A program made the translations under genes and the position numbers. From the NCBI GenBank assembly GCA_011799875.1, contig CM022297.1:543735970-543799969 (forward strand): DNA of 64,000 nucleotides, given 5' to 3'. Below, piece by piece: positions 1-13,700 of the stretch (position 1 is the first letter of the stretch; every line of letters begins with the position of its first letter). This stretch comes from Thinopyrum elongatum (lineage: Eukaryota > Streptophyta > Magnoliopsida > Poales > Poaceae). Below the pieces are notes generated by a model that did no database searches, was not told the origin of the DNA, and was given only the letters and a program-made list of their open reading frames with translations.

Positions 1-3000
1 GTGCCAAAAAGTCCCGCTTAACACTGAATTTGTGGGTGGTGCAAGCTGGGGATATTTCTGGATTCGCACGCTAGCTGTGAGCATTTTGAGTACATGTGGG
101 TCCAAAACAGACTCCGAATGACAAAGTTATGACCGTTCTAGTCAAAACCGGTCCATTATATGGCAGTCCTTGAAAGAATTTCACTTTCCCGTGACGCTTT
201 TCTCCGCACCGCCCTGAAATTTTGTGTCCTCGATGCTGGAGATATTGTTTCCACATATATATTGACTGATGCTAGGAATGCCCTTTGGTTCCTGGCTGTC
301 ACACACATAAGTTACACCATGCCACACGGCGAAAACAAGGAGTATAAGGCTTATAGGCGCTGGATTTTCCTGAATTTACGTCCCAATGGGATTGCCTGGA
401 TCATAGACATCTGCAAAAAGCAACGTTTGTCCTTACCGGGGAGACTAATGTCTATAATCAACGTAATCTCTTGAATTTCCTTCAAAAGGAAGTGCCAATG
501 GGTTCATAAACTTGTTTGAAAAGCAGCGGCGAATCATGTTCTTTGACTTTCAGGGCCAAAAAGTCCTGCTTAAGACCGAATTTGAGGGCACTCCGATCCA
601 GTTGGCACAAGCCGGGGGTATTTTCTAGATTTGCACACTCGCCGTGAGCGTTTTGAGTACTTGTGGGTCCAAAACAGACTCCGAATGACAAAGTTATGAC
701 CGTTCTAGTGAAAACCGATCCATTATAAGGCAGTCCTTGAAAGAATTTCACTTTCCCGTGGCGCTTTTCACCGCACCGCCCTGAAATTTTGTGTCCTCGA
801 TGCTGGAGATATTGTTTCCACATATATATTGACTGATGCCAGGAATGACCTTTGGTTCATGCCTGTCACACACATAAGTTACACCATGCCACATGGCAAA
901 AACAAGGAGTATAAGGCTTATAGGCGCTGGATATTCTTGAATTTACGGCCAAATGGGATTGCTCGGATCACAGAGCATGTCTAGAAAGCAACTTTTGTCC
1001 TTACCGGGGAGACTAATGTCAATAATCAATGTAATCTCTCAAATTTCCTTCAAAAGGAAGTGCCAATGGGTTCAGAAACTTGTTCGAAAAGCAGTGGCGA
1101 ATCATGTTCTTTGACTTTCAGGGACAAAAATTCCTACTTAATGCCAGTTTGAGGGTACTCTAAGCCTCCTGGGGGAAGCCAGTTATATTTTCTGGATTCG
1201 CATGCTCGCTGCGAGCATTTTGAGCATTTGTGGGTCCGAAACGTACTCCGAATGACAAAGTTATGACCGTTCTAGCGAAAACCGGTCCATTATATGGCAG
1301 TCCTTGAAAGAAATTCACTTTCCCGTGACGCTTTTCTCCGCACTGCCCTGAAATTTTGAGTCCTTGATGCTGGAGATATTGTTTCCACATATATATTGAC
1401 CAATGCTAGGAATGTCCTTTAGTTCATGGCTGTCACACACATAAGTTACACCATGCCACACGGCGAAAACAAGGAGTATAAGGCTTATAGGCGCTGGATT
1501 TTCTTGAATTTACGGCCAAATGAGATTGCCCGGATCATAGAGCATGCGCAGAAAGCAACGTTTATCCTTACCAGGGAGACTAATGTCTATAATCAACGTA
1601 ATCTCTCGAATTTCTTTCACAAGGAAGTTCCAATGGGTTCAGAAACTTATTCGAAAAGCAGCGGCAAATCATGTTCTTTGACTTTCTGGGCCAAAAATTC
1701 CTGCTTAATGCTGAATTTGAGGGTACTCTGAGCCTCCTAGTGGAAGCCAGGGGTATTTTCTGGATTTGTATGCTCACCGCGAGCATTTTGAGTACTTGTG
1801 GGTCCAAAACGGACTCCGAATGACAAAGTTATGACCGTTCTAGTGAAAACCGGTCCATTATATGGCAGTCCTTGAAAGAATTTCACTTTGCCGTGACGCT
1901 TTTCACCGCACCACCCTGGAATTTTGTGTCCTCGATGCTGGAGATATTGTTTCCACATATATATTGACCGATGCCAGGAATACCCTTTGGTTTATGGCTG
2001 TCACACACATAAGTTACACCATGCCACACGGCGAAAACAAGGAGTATAAGGCTTATTGGCGTTGGATTTTCTTGAATTTACGGCCAAATGAGATTGCCCG
2101 GATCATAGAGCACGTGCAGAAAGAAACGTTTGTCCTTACCAGGGAGACTAATGTCTATAATCAACGTAATCTCTAAAATTTCTTTCAAAAGGAAGTGCCA
2201 ATGGGTTCAGACACTTGTTCGAAAAGCAGCGACGAATCATGTTCTTTGACTTTCTGGGCCAAAAAGTCCTGCTTATCGCTGAATTTGAGGGTACTCTGAG
2301 CCTCCTGATGGAAGCCGAGGGTATTTTATGGATTCGCATGCTCACCGCGAGCATTTTGAGTACTTGTGGGTCCAAAACGGACTCCGAATGACAAAGTTAT
2401 GACCGTTCTAGTGAAACCGGTCCATTATATGGCAGTCCTTGAAAGAATTTCACTTTCCCGTGACGCTTTTCACTGCACCACCCTGAAATTTTGTGTCCTC
2501 GATGCTGGAGATATTGTTTCCACATATATATTGACCGATGCCAGGAATGCCCTTTGGTTTATGGCTTTCACACACATTAGTTACACCATGCCACACGGCG
2601 AAAACAAGGAGTATAAGGCTTATAGGCGCTGGATTTTCTTGACTTTACGACCAAATGAGATTGCCTGGATCATAGAGCATGTGCAGAAAGCAACGTTTGT
2701 CCTTACTGGGGAGATTAATGTCTATAATCAACGTAATCTCTTGAATTTCTTTCAAAAGGAAGTGCCAATGGGTTCAGAAACTTGTTCGAAAAGCTGTGGC
2801 GAATCATGTTCTTTGACTTTCAGGGCCAAAAAGTCCCGCTTAACACTGAATTTGAAGGTGGTGCAAGCTGGGGGTATTTTCTAGATTCGCACGCTAGCTG
2901 TGAGCATTTTGAGTACATGTGGGTCCAAAACAGACTCCGAATGACAAAGTTATGACCGTTCTAGTGAAAACCGGTCCATTATATGGCAGTCCTTGAAAGA

Positions 3001-5200
3001 ATTTCACTTTCCCGTGACGCTTTTCTCCGCACCGCCCTGAAATTTTGTGTCCTCGATGCTGGAGATATTTTTTCCACATATATATTGACTGATGCTAGGA
3101 ATGCCCTTTGGTTCCTGGCTGTCACACACATAAGTTACACCATGCCACACGGCGAAAACAAGGAGTATAAGGCTTATAGGCGCTGGATTTTCCTGAATTT
3201 ACGTCCCAATGGGATTGCCTGGATCATAGACATCTGCAAAAAGCAACGTTTGTCCTTACCGGGGAGACTAATATCTATAATCAACGTAATCTCTTGAATT
3301 TCCTTCAAAAGGAAGTGCCAATGGGTTCATATACTTGTTTGAAAAGCAGCGGCGAATCATGTTCTTTGACTTTCAGGGCCAAAAAGTCCTGCTTAACACC
3401 GACTTTGAGGGCACTCCGATCCAGTTGGCACAAGCCGGGGGTATTTTCTAGATTTGCACACTCGCCGTGAGCATTTTGAGTACTTGTGGGTCAAAACAGA
3501 CTCCGAATGACAAAGTTATGACCGTTCTAGTGAAAACCTATCCATTATAAGGCAGTCCTTGAAAGAATTTCACTTTCCCGTGGCGCTTTTCACCGCACCG
3601 CCCTGAAATTTTGTGTCCTCGATGCTGGAGATTTTGTTTCCACATATATATTGACTGATGCCAGGAATGCCCTTTGGTTCATGGCTGTCACACACATAAG
3701 TTACACCATGCCACATGGCAAAAACAAGTAGTATAAGGCTTATAGGCGCTGGATATTCTTGAATTTACGGCCAAATGGGATTGCTCGGATCACAGAGCAT
3801 GTCTAGAAAGCAACTTTTGTCCTTACCGAGGAGACTAATGTCAATAATCAATGTAATATCTCAAATTTCCTTCAAAAGGAAGTGCCAATGGGTTCAGAAA
3901 CTTGTTCGAAAAGCAGCGGCGAATCATGTTCTTTGACTTTCAGGGACAAAAATTCCTACTTAATGCCAGTTTTGAGGGTACTCTAAGCCTCCTGGGGGAA
4001 GCCAGTTATATTTTGTGGATTCGCATGCTCGCTGCGAGCATTTTGAGCATTTGTGGGTCCGAAACGGACTCCGAATGACAAAGTTATGACCGTTCTAGCG
4101 AAAACCGGTCCATTATATGGCAGTCCTTGAAAGAATTTCACTTTCTCCTGACGCTTTTCTACGCACTGCCCTGAAATTTTGAGTCCTTGATGCTGGAGAT
4201 ATTGTTTCCATATATATATTGACCAATGCTAGGAATGTCCTTTAGTTCATGGCTGTCACACACATAAGTAACACCGTGCCACACGGCGAAAACAAGGTGT
4301 ATAAGGCTTATAGGCGCTGGATTTTCTTGAATTTACGGCCAAATGAGATTGCCCGGATCATAGAGCATGCGCAGAAAGCAACGTTTATCCTTACCAGGGA
4401 GACTAATGTCTATAATCAACGTAATCTCTCAAATTTCTTTCAAAAGGAAGTTCCAATGGGTTCAGAAACTTATTCGAAAAGTAGCGGCGAATCATGTTCT
4501 TTGACTTTCTGGGCCAAAAAGTCCTGCTTAATGCTGAATTTGAGGGTACTCTGAGTCTCCTAGTGGAAGCCAGGGGTATTTTCTGGATTTGTATGCTCAC
4601 CGCGAGCATTTTGAGTACTTGTGGGTCCAAAACGGACTCCGAATGACAAAGTTATGACCGTTCTAGTGAAAACCGGTCCATTATATGGCAGTCCTTGAAA
4701 GAATTTCACTTTCCCGTGACGATTTTCACCGCACCACCCTGAAATTTTGTGTCCTCGATGCTGGAGATATTGTTTCCACATATATATTGACCGATGCCAG
4801 GAATACCCTTTGGTTTATGGTTGTCACACACATAAGTTACACCATGCCACACGGCGAAAACAACAAGTATAAGGCTTATAGGCGCTGGATTTTCTTGAAT
4901 TTACGACCAAATGAGATTGCCTGGATCATACAGCATGTGCAGAAAGCAACGTTTGTCCTTACCAGGGAGACTAATGTCTATAATCACCGTAATCTCTCAA
5001 ATTTCTTTCAAAAGGAAGTGCCAATGGGTTCAGAAACTTGTTCGAAAAGCTGCGGCGAATCATGTTCTTTGACTTTCAGGGCCAAAAAGTCCTGCTTAAC
5101 ACTGAATTTGAGAATGGCGCTAGCCGAGGGTTTTTTCTGGATTCGCATGCTAGCTGCGAGCATTTTGAGTACATGTGGGTCCAAAACAGATTTCGAATGA
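1..5200 (+). repeat. Five-unit higher-order repeat, period 2,823 bp, two copies
   Basis: Bases 1-2823 and 2824 onward match unit by unit: positions 160/2983, 1426/4249, 1580/4403, 1737/4560 and 1862/4685 are all offset by exactly 2,823 bp and share private variants, such as the opening stretch CCAAAAAGTCCCGCTTAACA and the sequence GCACGCTAGCTGTGAGC. The second copy is shorter by one unit: the unit starting at 4685 begins like the fourth unit of copy one and ends like the fifth, so it is a fusion produced by loss of about one monomer. The following unit start (5239) comes after only 554 bp. Confidence 0.85.
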
Positions 5201-6280
5201 CAAAGTTATGACCGTTCTAGTGAAAACCGGTCCATTATATGGCAGTCCTTGAAAGAATTTCAATTTCCCGTGACGCTTTTCTCTGCACCGCCCTAAAATT
5301 TTGTGTCCTCCATGCTGGAGATATTGTTTCCACATGTATATTAACCAATGCCAGGAATGCCCTTTGGTTCATGGCTGTCACACACATAAGTTACACCATG
5401 CCACACGGTGAAAACAAGGAGTATAAGGCTTATAGGCGCTGGATTTTCTTGAATTTACGGCCAAATGAGATTGCTCAGATCATAGAGCATGTGTAGAAAG
5501 CAATGTTTGTCCTAACCGGGGAGACTAATGTCTATAATCAATCAAATATGTTGAATTTCTTTCAAAAGGATGTGCCAATGGGTTCAGAAATTTTTTGAAA
5601 AGCAGCGGCGAATCATGTTCTTTGACTTTCAGGGCCAAAAAGTCCAGCTTAACACTGAATTTGAGGGTACTCTGAGCCTCCTGGCACAAGTCAGGATTTT
5701 TTCTGGATTCGCACGCTTGCCGCGAGCATTCTTAGTACTTGTGGGTCTAAAACGGACTCTGAATGACAAAGTTATGACCGTTCTAGTGAAAACCGATCCA
5801 TTATAGGGCAGTCCTTGAAAGAATTTCACTTTCACGTGACGCTTTTCACCGCACCGCCCTGAAATTTTGTGTCCTCGATGTTGGAGATATTGTTTCCACA
5901 TATATGTTGACTGATGCTAGGAATGCCCTTTGGTTCATGGTTGTCACACACATAAGTTACACCATGCCACACGGCGAAAACAAGGAGTATAAGGCTTATA
6001 GGCGCTGGATTTTCTTGAATTTACGACCAAATGAGATTGCTCGGATCATAGAGCATGTGCAGAAAGCAACGTTTACCATTACCGGGGAGACTAATGTCAA
6101 TAATCAACATAATCTCTCAAATTTCCTTCAAGAGGAAGTGCCAATGGGTTCAGAAACTTGCTCGAAAAGCAGCGGCGAATCATGTTCTTTGACTTTCTGG
6201 GCCAAAAAGTCCTGCTTAACACCGAATTTGAGGGTACTTCGATCCTCCTGGTGCAAGGTGGGGTTATTTTCTGGATTTGC

Positions 6281-6297
6281 ATGCTCGCCGCGAGCAT
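6281..6297. other. Hairpin-forming dyad within the satellite unit (example)
   Basis: ATGCTCG-CCG-CGAGCAT is a perfect 7-bp inverted repeat with a 3-base loop. The same place in other units carries full or decayed forms (GCTCGCTGCGAGC, GCTCACCGCGAGC, GCTCGCCGTGAGC). It is one of two dyads per unit. Whether it forms a cruciform or binds a protein cannot be told from sequence. Confidence 0.7.
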
Positions 6298-8622
6298 TCT
6301 GAGTACTTGTGGGTCCGAAACGGACTCCGAATGACAAAGTTACGACCATTCTAGTGAAAACCGGTGCATTATATGGCAGTCCTTGAAAGAAATTCACTTT
6401 CCCGTGAAGCTTTTCTCCGCACCGCTTTGAAATTTTGTATCCTCGATGCCGGAGATATTGGTTCCACATTAATATTGACCGATGCTAGGAATGCCCTTTG
6501 GTTCATGGCTGTCACACACATAAGTTACACCATGCCACACGGCGAAAACAAGGAGTATAAGGCTTATAGGCGCTGGATTTTCTTGAATTTACGGCGAAAT
6601 GGGATTGCCCGGATCATAGAGCATGTGCAGAAAGCAATGTTTGTCCTTACCAGGGAGACTAATGTCAATAATCAATGTAATCTCTCGAATTTCCTTCAAA
6701 AGGAAATGCCAATGGGTTCAGAAAATTGTTCGAAAAGCAGAGGCGAATCATGTTCTTTGACTTTCAGTGCCAAAAATCCTGCTTAACACTGAATTTGAGG
6801 TTACTCCAATCCTCCTGGTACAAGCTGAGTGTATTTTCTGGATTTGCACACTCACCGTGAGCATTTTGAGTACTTGTGGGTCCGAAACGGACTCCGAATG
6901 ACAAAGTTATGACCGTTCTAGTGAAAACCGGTCCATTATATGGGAGTCCTTGAAAGAATTTCACTTTCCCGTGACGCTTTTCTCCGCACCGCCCTGAAAT
7001 TTTGTTTCCTCGATGCTGGAGATATTGTTTCCACATATATATTAACCGATGCCAGGAATGCCCTTTGGTTCATGGCTGTCACACACATAAGTTACACCAT
7101 GCCACACAGCGAAAACAGGGAGTATAAGGCTTATAGGCGCTGGATTTTCTTGAATTTACGACCAAATAAGATTTCCCGGATCATAGAGCATGGGCAAAAA
7201 GCAATGTTTACCCTTACCGGGGAGACTAATGTCAATAATCAACATAATCTCTCGAATTTCCTTCAAAAGGAAGTGCCAATGGGTTCAGAAACTTGTTCGA
7301 GAAGCAGCGGCGAATCATGTTCTTTGACTTTCTGGGTCAAAAAGTCCTGCTTAACACCGAATTTGAGGGTACTTCAATCCTCCTGGCGCAAGCTGGGGGT
7401 ATTTTCTGGATTTGCATGCTCGCCGCAAGCATTCTGAGTGCTTGTGGGTCCGAAACGGACTCCGAATGACAAAGTGATGACCATTCTAGTGAAAACCGGT
7501 CCATTATATGGCAGTCCTAGAAAGAATTTCACTTTCCCACGACGCTTTTCTCCTCACCGCCCTGAAATTTTGTATCCTCGATGCTGGAGATATTGTTTCC
7601 ACCTATATATTAACCGATGCCAGGAATGCCCTTTGGATCATGGCTGTCACACACATAAGTTACACCATGACACACAGCGAAAACAAGAAGTATAAGGCTT
7701 ATAGGCGCTGGATTTTCTTGAATTTACGGTCAAATAGGATTGCCCGGATCATAGAGCATGTGCAGAAAGCAACGTTTGTCCTTACTGGGGAGGTTAATGT
7801 CTATAATCAACATAATATCTCGAATTTCCTTCAAAAGGATGTGCCAATGGGTTTAGAAACTTGCTTGAAAAGCAGCGGTGACTCATGTTCTTTGACTTTC
7901 AGGGCCAAAAATCCTGCTTAATGCTGAATTTGAGGGTATTTCATGCCTCCTGGCACAAGCCGGGGGTATTTTCTGAATTCGCAGGCTCGCTGCAAACATT
8001 TTGAGTACTTGTGGGTCCAAAACGGACTCCGAAGGACAAATTTATGACCGTTCTAGTGAAAACCAGCCGATTATATGGCAGTCCTTGAAAGAATTTCACT
8101 TTCCCGTGACGCTTTTCTCTGCACCGCCCTGAAATTTTGTGTCCTCGATGCTAGAGATATTGTCTCCACATATATATTGAATGATGCCAGGAATGCCCTT
8201 TGGTTCCTAGCTGTCAAACACATAAGCTACACCATGCCACACGGCGAAAACAAGGAGTATAAGGCTTATAGGAGCTGGATTTTCTAGAATTTACGGCCAA
8301 ATGGCATTGCTCGGATCATAGAGCATGTGCAGAAAGCAACATTTGTCCTTACCGGGGAGACTAATGTCAATAATCAACATAATCTCTCGAATTTTTTTCA
8401 AAAGGAAGTGCCAATGGGTTCAGAAACTTGTTTGAAAAGCAGCGGCGAATCATGTTATTTGACTTTCAGGGCCAAAAATTCTTGCTTAATGCCAATTTTG
8501 AGCGTACTCCGAGCCTCCTAGCAGAAGCTTGGGGTATTTTCTGGATTCGCATGCTCGCCACGAGCATTTTGAGTACTTGTGGGTCTGAAATGGACTCCAA
8601 ATGACAAAGTTATGACCGTTCT

Positions 8623-8780
8623 AAAAGCACCGGCGAATCATGTTCTTTGACTTTCAGGGCCAAAAGGTCCTGCTTAACGCCAAATTTGAGGGTACTCCGT
8701 GCCTCCTGGAGGAAGCTGGGGGTATGTTCTAGATTCGGATGCTCACCATGACAAAGTTATGACCGTTCTAGTGAAAACCG
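8623..8780 (+). repeat. Truncated satellite unit with internal deletion
   Basis: At 8623 the sequence jumps from GACCGTTCTA (end of a unit) straight to AAAGCACCGGCGAATCATG, a position normally about 370 bp further into the next unit. Only the tail of that unit remains before the next one starts at 8790, and a second gap near 8741 removes 41 bp more. The same first junction exists at 17263 in the duplicated block, without the second gap. Confidence 0.85.
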
Positions 8781-10748
8781 GTCCATTATATGGCAGTCCT
8801 CGAAAGAATTTCACTTTCCTCTGACGCTTTTCTCTGCACCACCCTAAAATTTTGTGTCCTCGATGCTAGAGATATTGTTTCATCATATATATTGACCGAT
8901 GCTAGGAATGCCCTTTGGTTCATGGCTTTCACACACATAAGTTACACCATGCCACACGGCGAAAACAAGGAGTATAAGGCTTATAGGCGCTAGATTTTCT
9001 TGATTTTACGGCCAAATGAGATTGCCCGGATCATAGAGCACGTGCAGAAAGCAACGTTTGTCCTTACTGGGGAGACTAATGTCTATAATCAACGTAATCT
9101 CTCGAATTTCTTTCAAAAGGTAGTGCCAACGGGTTCAGAAACTTGTTCGAAAAGCAGTGGCGAATCATGTTCTTTGACTTTTAGGGCCAAAAACCTGCTT
9201 AACGCTGAATTTGAGGGTACTCCAAGCCTCCTGGCGCAAGCCGGGGTATTTTCCTGTATTGGCACACTCGCTGCGAGCATTTTGAGTACTTGTGGGTCCA
9301 AAACGGACTCCGAATGACAAATTTATGACCGTTCTAATGAAAACCGCTCCATTATATGGCAGTCATGGAAAGAATTTCACTTTCCTGTGACGCTTTTCTC
9401 CGCACCGCCCTGAAATTTTGTGTCTTCGATGTTGGAGATATTGTTTCCACATATATATTGACCAATGCCAGGAATGGCCTTTGGTTCCTGGCTGTCACAC
9501 ACATAAGTTACACCATGCCACACGGCGAAAACAAGGAGTATAAGGCTTATAGGCGCTAGATTTTCTTGAATTTACGGCCAAATGGGATTGCCCGGATTAT
9601 AGAGCATGTGTAGAAAGCAAAGTTTGTCCTTACCGGGGAGACTAATGTCTATAATCAACATAATATCTCAAATTTCCTTCAAAAGGAAGTGCCAATGGGT
9701 TCAGAAACTTGTTTAAAAAGTAGCGGTGAATCATGTTCTTTGACTTTTAGGGCCAAAAAGTCCTGCTTAACACCGAATTTGAGGGGACTCCAATCCTCTT
9801 GGCCCAAGCCGGGGTTATTTTCTGGGTTCGCACACTCGCTGTGAGCATTTTGAGTACTTGTGGGTCCGAAACGGACTCCGAATGACAAAGTTATGACCGT
9901 TCTAGTGAAAACCGGTCCATTATATGGCAGTCCTTGAAAGAATTTCACTTTCCTGTGATGCTTTTCTCTGCACCACCCTAAAATTTTGTGTCCTTGATGC
10001 TAGAGATATTGTTTCAACATATATATTGACCGATGCTAGGAATGCCCTTTGGTTCATGGCTTTCACACACATAAGTTACACCATGCCACACGGCGAAAAC
10101 AAGGAGTATAAGGCTTATAGGCGCTAGATTTTCTTGATTTTACGGCCAAATGAGATTGCCCGGATCATAGAGCACGTGCAGAAAGCAACGTTTGTCCTTA
10201 CTGGGGAGACTAATGTCTATAATCAACGTAATCTCTCAAATTTCTTTCAAAAGGTAGTGCCAATGGGTTCAGAAACTTGTTCGAAAAGCATTGGCGAATC
10301 ATGTTCTTTGACTTTTAGGGCCAAAAAACCTGCTTGATGCTGAATTTGAGGGTACTCCAAGCCTCCTGGCGCAAGCCGGGGTATTTTCCTATATTGGCAC
10401 ACTCGCTGCGAGCATTTTGAGTACTTGTGGGTCCAAAACGGACTCCGAATGACAAATTTATTACCGTTCTAGTGAAAACCGCTCCATTATATGGCAGTCC
10501 TTGAAAGAATTTCACTTTCCTGTGACGCTTTTCTCCGCACCGCCCTGAAATTTTGTGTCCTCAATGTTGGAGATATTGTTTCCACATATATATTGACCAA
10601 TGCCAGGAATGGCCTTTGGTTCCTGGCTGTCACACACATAAGTTACACCATGCCACACGGCGAAAACAAGGAGTATAAGGCTTATAGGCGCTGGATTTTC
10701 TTGAATTTACGGCCAAATGGGATTGCCCGGATTATAGAGCATGTGTAG
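8780..10748 (+). repeat. Two-unit higher-order repeat, period 1,134-1,135 bp
   Basis: Units starting at 8790 and 9924 share variants (CTGACGCTTTTCTCTGCACC-type start, premature TAG after AGGCGC, TTGATTTTACGG), and units at 9356 and 10491 share others (GGAATGGCCTTTGGTTCCTGG). The alternation A-B-A-B with offset 1,134 bp marks a dimeric higher-order repeat. The same pair recurs at 13878/14445 and at 17471/18037/18604/19143. Confidence 0.8.
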
Positions 10749-13700
10749 AAAGCAAAGTTTGTCCTTACCGGGGAGACTAATGTCTATAATCAACATAATA
10801 TCTCAATTTTCCTTCAAAAGGAAGTGCCAATGGGTTCAGAAACTTGTTCAAAAAGTAGCAGCGAATCATGTTCTTTGACTTTCAGGGCCAAAAAGTACTG
10901 CTTAACACCAAATTTGATGGTACTCCGAGCCTCTTGGAGCAAGCTGGGGGTATTTCCGAGATTCGCATGCTCGCCGCGAGCATTTTGAGTACTTGTGGGT
11001 CCGAAACGGACTCCGAATGACAAAGTTATGATCGTTCTAGTGAAAACCGGTCCATTATAAGGCAGTCCTTGAAAGAATTTCACTTTCCCGTGATGCTTTT
11101 CTCCGCACCGCCCTAAAATTTTGTGTACTCGATGCTGGAGATATTGTTTCCACATGTATATTAACCGATGCCAGGAATGCCCTTTGGTTCATGGCTGTCA
11201 CACACATAAGTTACACCATGCCACACGGTGAAAACATGGAGTATAAGGCATATAGGCGCCGGATTTTCTTGAATTTACGGCCAAATGAGATTGCTCAGAT
11301 CATAAAGCATGTGCATAAAGCAATGTTTGTCCTAACCGGGGAGGCTATTGTCTATAATCAATGTAATCTGTTGAATTTCTTTCAAAAGGACGTGCCAATG
11401 GGTTCAGAAACTTGTTCGAAAAGCAGCGGCGAATCATGTTCTTTGACTTTTAGGGCCAAAAAGTCCTGCTTAACACCGAATTTGAGGGTACTCTGAGCCT
11501 CCTGGCACAAGCCGGGATTTTTTCTCTAGATTCGCACGCTCGCCGCGAGCATTCTTAGTACTTGTGGGTCTGAAACGGACTCCGAATGACAAAGTTATGA
11601 CCGTTTTATTGAAAACCATTCCATTATATGGCAGTCCTTGAAAGAATTTCACTTTCCCGTGACGCTTTTCTCCGCACTGCCCTGAAATTTTGTGTCCTCG
11701 ATGTTGGAGATATTGTTTCCACATATATATTAACTGATGCCAGGAATGCCCTTTGGTTCATTGCTATCACACACACAAGTTACACCATGCCACATGGTGA
11801 AAACAAGGAGTATAAGGATTATAGCCGCTGGATTTTCTTGAATTTACGGCCAAATGGGATTACCCGTATCATAGAGCATGTGCAGCAAGCAACGTCTGTA
11901 CTTACCGGGGAGACTAATGGCTATAATCAACATAATCTCTAGAATTTCGTTCAAAACGAAGTGCCAGTGGGTTCAGAGACTTGTTCGAAAAGCAGCGGCG
12001 AATCATGTTCTTTGACTTTCAGGGCCAAAAAGACCTGCTTAAAACCTAATTTGAGAGTACTCCAAGCCTCCTGGGGCAAGCCGGGAGTATTTTCTAGATT
12101 CGCTCACTTGCCGCAAGCATTTTGAGTACTTGTGCGTCTGAAACGGACTCCGAATGACAAAGTTATGACCGTTCTAGTGAAAACCCGTCCATTATATGGC
12201 AGTCCTTGAAAGAATTTAACTTTCCCGTGATGCTTTTCTCCGCACCGCGCTGAAATTTTGTGTCCTCGATGCTGGAGATATTGTTTCCACATATATATTG
12301 ACCAATGCTAGGAATGCCCTTTTTTTAATGGTTGTCACACAAATAAGTTACACCAAGCCACACGGCAAAAACAAGGAGTATAAGGCTTATAGGCGCTGGA
12401 TTTTCTTCAATTTAAGGACAAATGGGATTGCCGAATCATAGAGCATGTGCAGAAAGCAACGTCTGTCCTTACCGGGGAGACTAATGTCAATAATTAACGT
12501 AATCACAAGAATTTCCTTCAACAAGAATTTCCAATGGGTTCAGAAACTTGTTCGAAAAGCAGCGGAGAATCATGTTCTTTGACTTTCAGGGCCAAAAAGT
12601 CCTGCTTAACGCTGAGTTTGAGGGTAAGGGGAGTATTTTCTGGATTCGCACGCTCGCGTGAGAGCAGTTTGAGTACTTGTGGGTCCAAAACGGACACCGA
12701 ATGACAAAGTTATGACCGTTCTATTGAAAACCGGTCCATTATATGGCAGTCCTTGAAAGAATTTCACTTTCCCGTGACGCTTTTCTCCGCACCGCCCTGA
12801 AATTTTGTGTCCTCGATGCTGGAGATATTGTTTCCACATATATATTGATCGATGCCAGGAATGCCCTTTGGTTCATGGCTGTCACACACATAAGTTACAC
12901 CATGCCACACGGCGAAAACAAGGAGTATAAGGCTTGTAGGCGTTGGATTTTCTTGAATTTATGGCCAAATGGGATTGCCCGGATCATAGAGCATGTGCAG
13001 AAAGCAATGTGTGTCCTTACCGGGGAGTCTAATGTCTATAATCAACGTAATCTCTCGAATTTTCTTCAAAACAAAGTGCCAATGTGTTCAGAAACTTGTT
13101 CGTAAAGCAGCGATAAATCATGTTCTTTGACTTTCAGGGCCAAAAAGTCCGACTTAACACCGAATTTGAGAGTACTCCAAGCACCTTGGGGCAAGCTGGG
13201 AGTATTTTCTGGATTCGCACACACGCCGCGAGCATTTTGAGTACTTGTGGGTCCGAAACGGAGTCTGAATGACAAAGTTATGACCGTTCTAGTGAAAACC
13301 TGTCAATTATATGGCAGTCCTTGAAAGAATTTCACTTTCCCGTGACGTTTTTCTCCGCACAGCCCTGAAATTTTGTGTCGTCGATGCTGGTGATATTGTT
13401 TCCACATTTATATTGACCGATGCCAGGAATGCCCATTGTTTCATGGCAGTCACACACATAAGTTACACCATGCCACACGGCGAAATCAAGGAGTATAAGA
13501 CATATAGGTGCTGGATTTTCTTCAATTTACGGCCAAATAGTATTGCCCGGATCATAGAGCATGTGAAAAAGCAAGGTTTGTCCTTACCGGGGAGACAAAT
13601 GTCAATAATCAACGTAATCTCTAGAATTTCCTTCAAAAGGAAGTGCCAATGGGTTCAGAAACTTGATCGAAAAGCAGCGGCGAATCATGTTCTTTGACTT

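Larger units (their letters stand above)
6060..10590 (+). repeat. Segmental duplication, copy 1 (partner 14700-19243)
   Basis: This block of about eight units is repeated at 14700-19243. The offset is 8,640 bp from 6364 to about 8600, 8,681 bp from 8790 to 9356, 8,680 bp at 9924 and 8,652 bp at 10491. The steps come from a 41-bp deletion near 8741 in this copy and a 28-bp difference near 10370. In the stretch I read base by base (6940-7090) only about three sites differ. Similarity falls off before about 6060 and after about 10590. Both copies include the same damaged unit (junction at 8623 here, 17263 there), so that damage is older than the duplication. Confidence 0.85.
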
